Assembly: GCF_014635845.1 (NCBI RefSeq)
Contig: NZ_BMDP01000003.1
Location: 558,001 to 622,000, forward strand
DNA: 64,000 nt
Direction: 5' to 3'
Origin: Oxalicibacterium solurbis
Lineage (GTDB): Bacteria > Pseudomonadota > Gammaproteobacteria > Burkholderiales > Burkholderiaceae_D
In this document: one piece after another, positions 56,369 through 64,000 of the stretch
Position numbering within the stretch: position 1 is the first letter of the stretch
Layout: each line of letters begins with the position of its first letter
The notes under the pieces: model-generated
Told to the model about the DNA's origin: nothing
What the model saw: only the letters and a program-made list of their open reading frames with translations
The model's database searches: none
Translations under genes and position numbers: made by a program

Positions 56369-58162
56369 ATGAAAAATACCGTGCATTACACGATCGTTCC
56401 ACATGACCCGGCTGCACATCTGTTCGGTGTCACCGTGACCGTCGATCGTCCTGACCTGAACGGACAATTGTTCACCTTGCCAGCGTGGATACCCGGCAGC
56501 TACATGATCCGCGAATTCGCGAAGAACATTGTGCAGATTGCCGCGATGGCCGGCGAGGAGCGCGTGGCATTAACCAAACTCGACAAGCATACGTGGCGCG
56601 CGGCGCCGTGCAAGGGACCGCTGACGCTGTATTACGAAGTCTATGCCTGGGACTTGTCGGTGCGGACGGCGCATCTGGATCGCACGCACGGTTTCTTCAA
56701 CGGCACCAGCGTTTTCCTGCGCGCCGAAGGATACGAACATGGTGCGCATGTGGTGGATATCGTCGCGCCGGACGGCGAGTCTTATGCAGACTGGCGCGTC
56801 GCCACGGCGATGCGGCAGATCAAGGGGCGGCGTTACGGCTTCGGCCGTTATGCCGCGGCGAATTACGACGAACTGATCGATCATCCGGTCGAGATGGGCG
56901 CGTTTGCGCTGGCGACATTCAAGGCGCACGGCGTGCCGCATGACGTGGTGTTCACCGGCGTCATTCCGCATCTGGATCTGCCGCGCATCACGGCCGATCT
57001 GAAGCGCATCTGCGAATCGCAGATCGCGCTGTTCGAACCGCAGTCGAAACGCGCGCCGATGGATCGCTACGTCTTCATGACGATGGTGGTCGGCGATGGC
57101 TATGGCGGCCTCGAGCATCGTGCGTCGACCGCATTGATCTGTTCGCGCGCCGATCTGCCGGTGGCGGGGCAGAAGGAAATGACGGACGGCTATCGCACCT
57201 TCCTCGGACTGTGCAGCCACGAATATTTTCACACATGGAACGTCAAGCGCATCAAGCCGGCGGCTTTTGCGCCATACGACCTGTCGCGCGAAAATTACAC
57301 GCCGTTGCTGTGGCTGTTCGAAGGTTTCACCAGCTATTACGACGATTTGATTCTGGTGCGCAGCGGCGTCATCACGCAGGAAGCCTATCTGAAGCTGGTC
57401 TCGAAAACGATCAACGGCGTGCTGCGCGGCAGCGGACGGCACAAGCAGAGCGTGGCGGAATCCAGCTTCGAGGCGTGGACCAAGTATTACCGCCAGGACG
57501 AAAATTCGACCAATGCCATCGTCAGTTACTACACAAAAGGCTCGCTGGTCGCGTTGGCGCTGGATCTGACGATCCGAGCAGAAACCAAAGGACGCAAGTC
57601 GCTGGACGACGTGATGCGTGCCTTGTGGCAGCGTTATGGCCGCGATTTCTATGCCGACGGTGAAGCGGGCCGCGGCGTGACGGAAGCGGAAGTCGATGCG
57701 CTGTTCGACAGCGTGACAGGCTTGCGGCTCAAGCGCCTGCTCGATCGCTGGGTGCGCGGCACCGGCGATCTGCCGCTGGAAAAACTGCTTGCGCCGTTCG
57801 GCATTGCCTATTTCGATCAGCGCAAGCGCGGCAAGCCCATCCTGGGTGTGCGTACCGTACGCGACAACGGGGATTGCAAGGTGGCCGCCGTCTATGAAAA
57901 CGGTGTAGCGCATCTGGCGGGCGTATCGGCTGGCGATGTACTGGTTGCGATCGATGGTTTGCGCGTCACCAGCATGAATCTGGAGAACGTGTTGAGTCGA
58001 TATCGTGTCGGTGATGCTATTGCATTGCATGTATTCCGCCGTGATGAACTGCTGTCGCTGGCATTGATGCTCGGTAGTGACGATACGCCTGCCGTCACGC
58101 TGAAAGCGGAAGAGCGGCCGGCCGCCGCCATGCGTTTGCGCACGGCTTGGCTGGGCCAGTGA
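56369..58162 (+). CDS. M61 family metallopeptidase with PDZ domain
   Basis: A 597-residue peptidase. N-terminal beta domain (PAWIPGSYMIREFAKNI, a family signature), then the zinc site HEYFH at 284-288 in LCSHEYFHTWNVKRIKP, with the third ligand Glu318 in WLFEGFTSYY. A PDZ domain occupies about 490-575 (VYENGVAHLAGVSAGDVLVAIDG). No signal peptide is seen, so it is probably cytoplasmic. M61 enzymes include glycyl aminopeptidase; substrate here is unknown. Shares a bidirectional terminator with trpC. Confidence 0.92.
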   Translation: MKNTVHYTIVPHDPAAHLFGVTVTVDRPDLNGQLFTLPAWIPGSYMIREFAKNIVQIAAMAGEERVALTKLDKHTWRAAPCKGPLTLYYEVYAWDLSVRTAHLDRTHGFFNGTSVFLRAEGYEHGAHVVDIVAPDGESYADWRVATAMRQIKGRRYGFGRYAAANYDELIDHPVEMGAFALATFKAHGVPHDVVFTGVIPHLDLPRITADLKRICESQIALFEPQSKRAPMDRYVFMTMVVGDGYGGLEHRASTALICSRADLPVAGQKEMTDGYRTFLGLCSHEYFHTWNVKRIKPAAFAPYDLSRENYTPLLWLFEGFTSYYDDLILVRSGVITQEAYLKLVSKTINGVLRGSGRHKQSVAESSFEAWTKYYRQDENSTNAIVSYYTKGSLVALALDLTIRAETKGRKSLDDVMRALWQRYGRDFYADGEAGRGVTEAEVDALFDSVTGLRLKRLLDRWVRGTGDLPLEKLLAPFGIAYFDQRKRGKPILGVRTVRDNGDCKVAAVYENGVAHLAGVSAGDVLVAIDGLRVTSMNLENVLSRYRVGDAIALHVFRRDELLSLALMLGSDDTPAVTLKAEERPAAAMRLRTAWLGQ

Positions 58163-58182
58163 ATCGTTTCGCAGACATGAAA

Positions 58183-58202
58183 AAGCCCGCAATAGCGGGC
58201 TT
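58183..58202. terminator. bidirectional terminator between M61 peptidase and trpC
   Basis: AAGCCCGC (58183-58190) pairs with GCGGGCTT (58195-58202); A tract before and T tract after suit both convergent genes. Confidence 0.93.
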
Positions 58203-58225
58203 TTTTGTTGGGTGAATGGTAAGGA

Positions 58226-59026
58226 TTATTGAAAGAGCCGTGCCAGTTCCACGCCTGGATCGGACGCGCGCATGAATGCCTCGCCGACGAGGAAGGCATG
58301 CACATTGGCATCGCGCATCTTCTTCACGTCGTCCGGCGCCAGGATGCCGGATTCGGTGATGACCAGTTTGTCGGCCGGGATGCGCGGCAGCAAGCCGATC
58401 GTCGTCTGCAGCGATGTTTCGAACGTGCGCAGGTTGCGGTTGTTGATGCCGAGCAGCGCTGTCTTCAGCTTCAGTGCGGCATCGAGTTCCGCCGCATCGT
58501 GCACTTCGACCAGCACGTTCATGCCGAGATCGTGGGCGCAGGCTTCCAGCTCCGCCATCAAGCCGTGGTCGAGCGCTGCGACGATCAGCAGGATGCAATC
58601 CGCGCCCCACGAACGCGCCTCATAGACCTGATACGGATCGACGATGAAATCCTTGCGCAGTACCGGCAATGCGCAGGCCGCACGTGCCTGTTTCAGGTAA
58701 TCCGGGGCGCCCTGGAAAAATTGCACATCGGTCAGCACGGACAGGCAGGCCGCGCCATGTTGCGCATAGCTGGCGGCGATGTCGGCCGGACGAAAATCGG
58801 CGCGCAGCACACCTTTGGACGGCGACGCCTTTTTCACTTCGGCGATCACGCCCGCCTGGCCGGCAGCGATCTTCGCGCGCAGCGATGCTTCGAAGCCGCG
58901 CAACGCAGCGCGCGCTTCCTTGTCGCTTTCGACTTCGCCGCGCAGGCTGGCGAGGCTGCGTGCTTTTTTCGCAGCGGCGATTTCTTCGGCCTTGACCGCG
59001 AGAATCTTGTTGAGAATGTCGGACAT
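58226..59026 (-). CDS. trpC: indole-3-glycerol phosphate synthase
   Basis: A 266-residue TIM-barrel enzyme starting [19 protein letters not shown]. Motifs [67 protein letters not shown] and ITESGIL are conserved; catalytic lysines lie in [10 protein letters not shown] and LRKDF. It cyclises CdRP to indole glycerol phosphate in tryptophan synthesis. Last gene of the local trp unit, 40 bases after trpD. Confidence 0.97.
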   Translation of the reverse strand: MSDILNKILAVKAEEIAAAKKARSLASLRGEVESDKEARAALRGFEASLRAKIAAGQAGVIAEVKKASPSKGVLRADFRPADIAASYAQHGAACLSVLTDVQFFQGAPDYLKQARAACALPVLRKDFIVDPYQVYEARSWGADCILLIVAALDHGLMAELEACAHDLGMNVLVEVHDAAELDAALKLKTALLGINNRNLRTFETSLQTTIGLLPRIPADKLVITESGILAPDDVKKMRDANVHAFLVGEAFMRASDPGVELARLFQ

Positions 59027-59066
59027 GATGTTTCGATTCCGGTATGGGATGTGAGTGTGAATCGGC

Positions 59067-60098
59067 TCAGGTCTTGCCGAGTTCCTGCGTGACGCGGACG
59101 AACTGTTCGAGCTTCGCACGGGCTGCGCCGGAAGCAATGGTTTCGCGTGCCTTGGCGAGACCGTCGGCAATCGACGAGACGATGCCGGCCGCGTACAGCG
59201 CAGTCGCGGCATTCAGGGCGACGATATCGCGTGCAGGGCCGTTGACGTTGTCCAGCGCCTCGAAAATCTTGGTCTTTGATTCGATTGCATTGTCGACTTT
59301 CAGATTGCGGCTGGCGATCATCTGCAGGCCGAAATCTTCCGGATGGATTTCGTATTCGCGAATTTCGCCATTGACCAGTTCGCCTACCATGGTGGCGGCG
59401 CCCAGCGATACTTCGTCCATGTTGTCGCGGCCCCAGACGACGATCGCATGCTGTGCGCCGAGACGTTGCAGCACACGTACCTGGATGCCGACCAGATCCG
59501 GATGAAACACGCCCATCAGGATGTTCGGCGCGCCGGCCGGATTCGTCAGCGGGCCGAGGATGTTGAAGATGGTGCGTACGCCGAGTTCCTTGCGTACCGG
59601 AGCGGCATGTTTCATCGCCGCGTGATGGTTAGGCGCGAACATGAAGCCGATGCCGGTCTGTGCGATCGATTCGGCAACCTGTGCCGGCTGCAGGTCGATC
59701 TTCGCGCCCAGCGACTCCAGTACGTCGGCGCTGCCGGAAGACGACGACACGCTGCGGCCGCCGTGCTTGGCGACACGTGCGCCGGCCGCAGCGGCGACGA
59801 ACATGGAGGCGGTCGAGATGTTGAAGGTATTGGCGCCATCGCCGCCGGTGCCGACGATGTCGAGCAGGCCGGTGGTGTCGGCCAGCTCGACCTTGGTCGA
59901 GAACTCGCGCATCACCTGCGCGGCGGCAGCGATTTCGCCGATGCTTTCCTTCTTCACGCGCAGGCCCATCGTCAGCGCCGCGATCATGACCGGCGACATT
60001 TCGCCGCGCATGATGCGGCGGAACAGCGCCAGCATTTCATCGTGAAAGATTTCGCGATGTTCGATGCAGCGCAGCAGGGCTTCCTGGTTGGTGATCAT
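59067..60098 (-). CDS. trpD: anthranilate phosphoribosyltransferase
   Basis: A 343-residue enzyme that transfers phosphoribose from PRPP to anthranilate. The glycine-rich PRPP loop [17 protein letters not shown] and [18 protein letters not shown] are intact, with [23 protein letters not shown]. It starts 12 bases after the trpG stop. Confidence 0.97.
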   Translation of the reverse strand: MITNQEALLRCIEHREIFHDEMLALFRRIMRGEMSPVMIAALTMGLRVKKESIGEIAAAAQVMREFSTKVELADTTGLLDIVGTGGDGANTFNISTASMFVAAAAGARVAKHGGRSVSSSSGSADVLESLGAKIDLQPAQVAESIAQTGIGFMFAPNHHAAMKHAAPVRKELGVRTIFNILGPLTNPAGAPNILMGVFHPDLVGIQVRVLQRLGAQHAIVVWGRDNMDEVSLGAATMVGELVNGEIREYEIHPEDFGLQMIASRNLKVDNAIESKTKIFEALDNVNGPARDIVALNAATALYAAGIVSSIADGLAKARETIASGAARAKLEQFVRVTQELGKT

Positions 60099-60110
60099 CG
60101 TATACCTCTG

Positions 60111-60671
60111 TCAGACGAGGAAGTTTTTCAATAGCGTGTGGCCGTGTTCGGACAGGATGGATTCCGGATGGAATTGCACGCCCTGAATGTCGAACTGCTT
60201 GTGGCGCACACCCATGATCTCGCCGTCTTCGGTCCAGGCGGTCACTTCCAGGCAATCCGGCAGCGATGCGCGCTCGATCGCCAACGAATGATAACGAATG
60301 ATCGTGTACGGGCTAGGCAGATCCTTGAAGACGCCGACGCCGGTATGTTCGATCGTCGAAGTCTTGCCGTGCATGACTTGCTTGGAGCGCACGACGTTGC
60401 CGCCGAATGCCGCGCCGATTGCCTGATGGCCGAGGCAGACGCCGAGGATGGGCAGTTTGCCGGCGAAATGCTGCAGGATGGGAATCGAAACGCCGGCTTC
60501 GTGCGGCGTGCACGGGCCCGGCGAAATGCAGATGCGTTCCGGATTCAGCGCGGCGATTTCTTCCAGCGTGATTTCGTCGTTGCGCACGGTGTGCACGTCC
60601 TGGCCGAGTTCGCCGAAGTATTGCACCAGGTTGTAGGTGAATGAATCGTAGTTGTCGATCATGAGCAGCAT
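60111..60671 (-). CDS. trpG: anthranilate synthase glutamine amidotransferase subunit
   Basis: A 186-residue class I amidotransferase. The catalytic cysteine is in [10 protein letters not shown] and the His/Glu pair in VQFHPESIL. It supplies ammonia to TrpE. The same subunit may serve PabB, as often in Burkholderiales. In this genome it is separated from trpE by a membrane-protein gene. Confidence 0.97.
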   Translation of the reverse strand: MLLMIDNYDSFTYNLVQYFGELGQDVHTVRNDEITLEEIAALNPERICISPGPCTPHEAGVSIPILQHFAGKLPILGVCLGHQAIGAAFGGNVVRSKQVMHGKTSTIEHTGVGVFKDLPSPYTIIRYHSLAIERASLPDCLEVTAWTEDGEIMGVRHKQFDIQGVQFHPESILSEHGHTLLKNFLV

Positions 60672-60702
60672 AGGGCACCCGATAATGGTGAGTGGGATGA
60701 AA

Positions 60703-61377
60703 TCACCCCGAATGAAACGAGAATTGCAGTTGCTTCAGACATCGTGCGACGCGCCATTGCGCGCATATCAGGAGCAGGTAGCCGCACAGTTCCACCAGTT
60801 CCTCGAAATTCTGTGCGCCGGCTTCGCCAAGTTCGTCCAGATTCATGCCCATGTGGCCTTCCGCTATGGCGGAAGCAAACAGTACGAAAACGAACAGCGC
60901 AATTTGCAGCAGCGGCAGACTGCGCGATCGCCAAAGCTCGCTGACGGTCAGCGTCTGCCGGTTGCGGATGAACGAGCCGATGCCCAGCAGCAGCAACAGC
61001 AGTAGCGCGGGAGCAATGGCCGGTTTGTACCAGAGCTGTTTCGTCGATGAAAACACCGGGCCGGTAATGGCCGATACGTCCAGCGGCTGAAGCAGCACGG
61101 CGCCCCAGCTTAACTCGCGGGCGAACATCGCCAGCCAGATCGGTGCGATCAGCAGCCAGAATTTGCGATAGCGCGGTTCCGTCGACGCGGCACGCAAGCG
61201 GAATGCCCAGAGACCGCCGACGAGCAGCAGGGCAGCCTGCAGATTTTCGATCGGCCCGTTCTCCCAGCCGAAAGTCGCCGGCAGGCGCGGTGCGATGAAA
61301 TAACTGGCGATCAGAGCAGCGAGGAAACAGAAAACGAGTGGCAGCGAAAACCTGCGGGAAGCTATATATGCGGACAT
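60703..61377 (-). CDS. unrecognised six-helix membrane protein inside the trp unit
   Basis: A 224-residue integral membrane protein. Hydrophobic segments include [68 protein letters not shown] and [19 protein letters not shown], plus one more near the end. The charged motif [16 protein letters not shown] and the acidic [29 protein letters not shown] are in the loops. I do not recognise a characterised family. It is 31 bases from trpG and 108 from trpE, so it is probably co-transcribed with them. Confidence 0.75.
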   Translation of the reverse strand: MSAYIASRRFSLPLVFCFLAALIASYFIAPRLPATFGWENGPIENLQAALLLVGGLWAFRLRAASTEPRYRKFWLLIAPIWLAMFARELSWGAVLLQPLDVSAITGPVFSSTKQLWYKPAIAPALLLLLLLGIGSFIRNRQTLTVSELWRSRSLPLLQIALFVFVLFASAIAEGHMGMNLDELGEAGAQNFEELVELCGYLLLICAQWRVARCLKQLQFSFHSG

Positions 61378-61485
61378 TCGGACTACATGAAAAACGGGTG
61401 AGGCCGGGCGACGCAGTATCGTCAGGCAAATAAGGGGGCAACAACAATCGAGGGGAGGACATGGAAATTCTCCTTGCGCCAGCCG

Positions 61486-62982
61486 TCAGGCTTCGCCGTC
61501 CAGACCGTCCTGTACCTGCTCCGCGGCGCGCAGCACGGCACGCGCCTTGTTCTCGGTTTCCTGCCACTCCATTTCCGGAACCGAATCGGCGACGATGCCG
61601 GCGGCGGCCTGTACATACAGCGTGCCGTCCTTGATGACGCCGGTGCGAATCGCGATCGCCAGGTCCATCTCGCCGCCGAACGACAGATAGCCACAGGCGC
61701 CGCCGTAGATGCCGCGCTTGGTCGGCTCCAGTTCGTCGATGATTTCCATCGCACGGACTTTCGGTGCGCCGGACAGCGTGCCGGCCGGGAAGGTCGCTTT
61801 CAGCACGTCGAGGTTCGACAGGCCATCCTTCAAGGTGCCTTCAACGTTGGAAACGATGTGCTGCACGTGCGAATACTTTTCGATGACCAGTTTGTCGGTG
61901 ACCTTGACGCTGCCGATGTCGGCGATGCGGCCGATGTCGTTGCGTGCCAGGTCGATCAGCATCACGTGCTCGGCGATTTCCTTCGGGTCGGCCAGCAGTT
62001 CCTTCGCCAGTGCCGCATCCTTTTCCGGTGTTTCGCCGCGCGGGCGCGTACCGGCCAGCGGACGGATCGTGATTTTCTTCTTGCCGTCTGCAGTCGCCTC
62101 GTTGCGCACCAGGATTTCCGGCGACGAGCCGACGATCTGCATGTCGCCGAAGTTGTAGAAGTACATGTACGGCGACGGGTTCAGCGAACGCAGCGCGCGG
62201 TACAGCGTCAGCGGCGCATCGACGTAGGGCTTCTTGATGCGCTGGCCGATCTGCACCTGCATCAGGTCGCCGGCCATGACGTATTCCTTGGCTTTGGCGA
62301 CGGCATCCAGATAATCCTTCTTGTCGAATTCGCGGATGGCTTCGGTGCGTACGGAACCGCTGGTGACCGGCACATCGACCGCGCGGTGCAGCTTTGCGCG
62401 CAAGTCTTTCAGGCGCTGGCGGCCTTTTGCAAACGCTTCCGACTGCGTCGGATCGACGTAGACGATCAGATAGAGTTTGCCGGACAGATTGTCGATGACG
62501 GCTAGTTCTTCGGTCAGCAGCAGCTGGATTTCCGGCAGGCCCAGGTCGTCCTTCGGTGCGGTGTTCGCCAGGCGTTTTTCGACATGGCGCACGGTGTCGT
62601 AGCTGAAGTAACCGGCGAGGCCACCGCAAAAGCGCGGCATGCCCGGAGCGATCGCAACCTTGTAGCGCGACTGGAACTGCGCGATGAAATCGAGTGGATT
62701 GCCGTTGAAGGTTTCGATGACGGCATCGTCGCGTACCACTTCGACGCGGTTGCCGTAGCTGCGCATCAGTGTGTTGGCGGGCAGGCCGATGAAGGAGTAG
62801 CGGCCGAAGCGTTCGCCGCCGACGACGGATTCCAGCAGGAAGGTGTTCTTGCCGCCGTTCTGGGTCTGCGCCAGTTTCAGGTACAGCGACAACGGGGTTT
62901 CGAGATCGGCAAAGGCTTCAGCGACCAGCGGAATGCGGTTGTAGCCTTGCGCGGCCAGCGATTTGAATTCGAGTTCAGTCAT
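61486..62982 (-). CDS. trpE: anthranilate synthase component I
   Basis: A 498-residue enzyme starting [24 protein letters not shown] upstream supports the ATG at 62982. It makes anthranilate from chorismate. The tryptophan feedback site near the N-terminus ([11 protein letters not shown] with the LLES-type [17 protein letters not shown]) is intact. The chorismate motifs [47 protein letters not shown] and [11 protein letters not shown] are present. Its expression is probably attenuated by the leader peptide and terminator upstream. Confidence 0.97.
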   Translation of the reverse strand: MTELEFKSLAAQGYNRIPLVAEAFADLETPLSLYLKLAQTQNGGKNTFLLESVVGGERFGRYSFIGLPANTLMRSYGNRVEVVRDDAVIETFNGNPLDFIAQFQSRYKVAIAPGMPRFCGGLAGYFSYDTVRHVEKRLANTAPKDDLGLPEIQLLLTEELAVIDNLSGKLYLIVYVDPTQSEAFAKGRQRLKDLRAKLHRAVDVPVTSGSVRTEAIREFDKKDYLDAVAKAKEYVMAGDLMQVQIGQRIKKPYVDAPLTLYRALRSLNPSPYMYFYNFGDMQIVGSSPEILVRNEATADGKKKITIRPLAGTRPRGETPEKDAALAKELLADPKEIAEHVMLIDLARNDIGRIADIGSVKVTDKLVIEKYSHVQHIVSNVEGTLKDGLSNLDVLKATFPAGTLSGAPKVRAMEIIDELEPTKRGIYGGACGYLSFGGEMDLAIAIRTGVIKDGTLYVQAAAGIVADSVPEMEWQETENKARAVLRAAEQVQDGLDGEA

Positions 62983-63038
62983 GGTTTTCTCCCGGACCGC
63001 TATTGTAGTCGAGCGGTTCGTCACAGTAGACGGTGTTC

Positions 63039-63075
63039 AAAAAACGTTGCCGACCGCGCACAGGCGATCAGCGGC
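63039..63075 (-). terminator. trp attenuator terminator
   Basis: On the lower strand GCCG and CTG (63075-63069) pair with CGG and CGGC (63056-63049) around one bulged T, followed after four bases by TTTTTT (63044-63039). It lies between the leader peptide and trpE, 57 bases before the trpE ATG. An upstream stem CTGGTG/CACCAG spans the leader stop codon at 63078-63094, and the segment 63071-63081 can also pair with 63099-63108, which would disrupt the terminator. Confidence 0.7.
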
Positions 63076-63084
63076 AGCTGGTGG

Positions 63085-63165
63085 TTAGCACCAGAATTGC
63101 CAGCGTCGCCAGAGCCAGGCCTCATGCGTGCCGGGTGTCGCGAATCGTTTTTTGCCGAGAGACAT
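63085..63165 (-). CDS. trpL: trp leader peptide
   Basis: A 26-codon reading frame on the lower strand that begins MSLGKKRFATP and ends AWLWRRWQFWC. Four of the last ten codons are tryptophan (positions 17, 19, 22 and 25), far above chance, and a terminator hairpin with T run follows. This is the arrangement of a transcription attenuator: ribosome stalling at Trp codons when charged tRNA-Trp is scarce lets RNA polymerase read into trpE. The ATG lies 8 bases after the gph stop and has no clear Shine-Dalgarno, so reinitiation after gph is possible. Confidence 0.85.
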   Translation of the reverse strand: MSLGKKRFATPGTHEAWLWRRWQFWC

Positions 63166-63173
63166 GAATGGAT

Positions 63174-63869
63174 TCAGGGATTGATCAGTTGCGCTGCACA
63201 GAGCAGCGAGGAAACTATACCATCGCTGTCGACTTCTTGTATAGATTGCCCGTGGTTGTAGCCATACGGGACATTCAGCACGCGGCAGCCGGCCGCGCGC
63301 GCTGCCTGCGAATCGTTGATCGAATCGCCGATGGCGACGACTTCCTGCGGTTGCAGCGCGAAATCCTTGCAGACTTGCAGTAATGGCATCGGGTCGGGTT
63401 TTTTCTTTGCGAACGAATCACCGCCGTAGATGATCTCGAAATAGTCGTGCAGGCCGGTTTTCTGCATCAGCGGGATCGTGAAGGCCAGCGGCTTGTTGGT
63501 CACGCAAGCCAGCCGCAAGTCCTTGGCGCGCATGGCCTGCAGGCCTTCGTGCACTTCCGGGTAGGCGGTCGCGTAGTCGCCGTTGATGTCGTGGTAGTGC
63601 CGGTTGAATGCCTGCATGGCATTGGCGAAATGCTGTTCGAGCTGTTCCGGCGAAAAATTCATGCGCAATGCACTGCGCACCAGATTCTCGGCGCCCTTGC
63701 CGACGAAGGAAACCACCGTTTGCCGATCGAGCGGCGCCAGATGCAGATCGCGGCGCACGCGGTTGACGGTTTCATGCAGATCCTGCGCGGTATCCAGCAT
63801 GGTGCCATCGAGGTCGACGATGACGCCGCGAATACCATGCAGCGGCTGCACTGCGGTGTTTCCCGTCAT
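63174..63869 (-). CDS. gph: phosphoglycolate phosphatase
   Basis: A 231-residue HAD-family phosphatase. Motif I is GVIVDLDGTMLDT with the nucleophile Asp, motif II CVTNKP, motif III with FAKKKPDP, and motif IV VAIGDSINDSQAA. It removes phosphate from 2-phosphoglycolate formed by DNA repair or oxygenase side reactions. Its ATG overlaps the rpe stop by one base (TGATG), and the trp leader follows its stop by 8 bases. Confidence 0.93.
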   Translation of the reverse strand: MTGNTAVQPLHGIRGVIVDLDGTMLDTAQDLHETVNRVRRDLHLAPLDRQTVVSFVGKGAENLVRSALRMNFSPEQLEQHFANAMQAFNRHYHDINGDYATAYPEVHEGLQAMRAKDLRLACVTNKPLAFTIPLMQKTGLHDYFEIIYGGDSFAKKKPDPMPLLQVCKDFALQPQEVVAIGDSINDSQAARAAGCRVLNVPYGYNHGQSIQEVDSDGIVSSLLCAAQLINP

Positions 63870-64000
63870 CAGACTTTTGCCAGTTCGCCGCGCATGGCGT
63901 CGATGACGGCTTTGTAATCCGGCTTGCCGAAAATAGCGGAGCCGGCCACGAAAGTATCGGCGCCGGCCTTTGCCGCGGCGGCAATATTGTCGACCTTGAT
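63869..64000 (-). CDS. rpe: ribulose-phosphate 3-epimerase, C-terminal fragment
   Basis: The last 43 codons of the gene, cut by the window end. The reading [20 protein letters not shown] and then [17 protein letters not shown] is the C-terminal phosphate-binding part of the Rpe barrel. The stop overlaps the gph start by one base. The order rpe-gph-trpE is common in Burkholderiales. Confidence 0.92.
   Translation of the reverse strand: MKVDNIAAAAKAGADTFVAGSAIFGKPDYKAVIDAMRGELAKV

Overview
The window is a 64 kb stretch of ordinary chromosome from a betaproteobacterium, most likely Burkholderiales and close to Oxalobacteraceae (Herminiimonas/Herbaspirillum-like). Pointers to this are the order TorF-type porin-glnK-amtB, then gshA-gshB-mannose-type EIIA-ptsH-ptsI, metX-metW, gatCAB divergent from mreBCD-mrdA-rodA-rlpA, lpoA-yraN-diaA-dolP divergent from rsmI, and rpe-gph-trpE...trpG-trpD-trpC. 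Coding density is high, coding DNA is GC-rich, and no prophage, insertion sequence, CRISPR array or rRNA operon was found. One tRNA (Phe) is present.

Layout. 1-4.2 kb: ntrY (partial), a DUF4390 protein, rsmB, DUF1840, a lipoprotein and a 5'-3' exonuclease. 4.2-4.6 kb: an octanucleotide tandem repeat directly before a small secreted protein. 4.6-9.5 kb: comM, ubiK, then a nitrogen-control operon (porin, GlnK, AmtB) with a sigma-54 promoter and an NtrC-like site. 9.6-14.6 kb: glutathione synthesis and a PTS phosphorelay without a visible permease. 14.7-16.7 kb: metXW behind a SAM-II-type riboswitch and terminator. 16.7-22.8 kb: AmpG-like, molybdate/sulfate and MFS transporters and a Tat-exported PhoX phosphatase. 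23-29.3 kb: xthA, pyrE, two small proteins and gatCAB. 29.5-36.6 kb: the rod-shape cluster. 36.6-41.2 kb: rsmI, lpoA, yraN, diaA, dolP and a TlpA-type thioredoxin. 41.3-45.2 kb: prmC, dsbB, prfA, hemA. 45.2-49.8 kb: a three-gene signalling module (OmpR-type regulator, LysM-FecR periplasmic protein, CHASE2 histidine kinase). 50.3-53.8 kb: a Tat-exported alpha/beta hydrolase and a formamidase operon with two tiny XapX membrane proteins. 54-58.2 kb: tRNA-Phe, a UbiH-family hydroxylase, dsbC and an M61 peptidase. 58.2-64 kb: trp genes and gph/rpe.

How it fits together. Nitrogen scavenging recurs (NtrY, GlnK/AmtB, formamidase). Cell-wall growth is covered by MreBCD-PBP2-RodA-RlpA, LpoA and AmpG. 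Thiol and disulfide chemistry is spread over gshAB, dsbB, dsbC and tlpA. Two RNA switches were readable by eye and are the best finds: a SAM-II-type riboswitch with terminator ahead of metX, and a 26-codon Trp-rich leader peptide with terminator ahead of trpE, inside the rpe-gph-trpE gene string. Other points worth a look are the 8-bp tandem repeat, the formamidase-XapX-XapX operon, the CHASE2/FecR/regulator module, a 27-bp palindromic operator upstream of the exported hydrolase, a 530-bp AT-rich gap full of inverted repeats, an unrecognised membrane protein between trpE and trpG, and a terminator between mreB and mreC.
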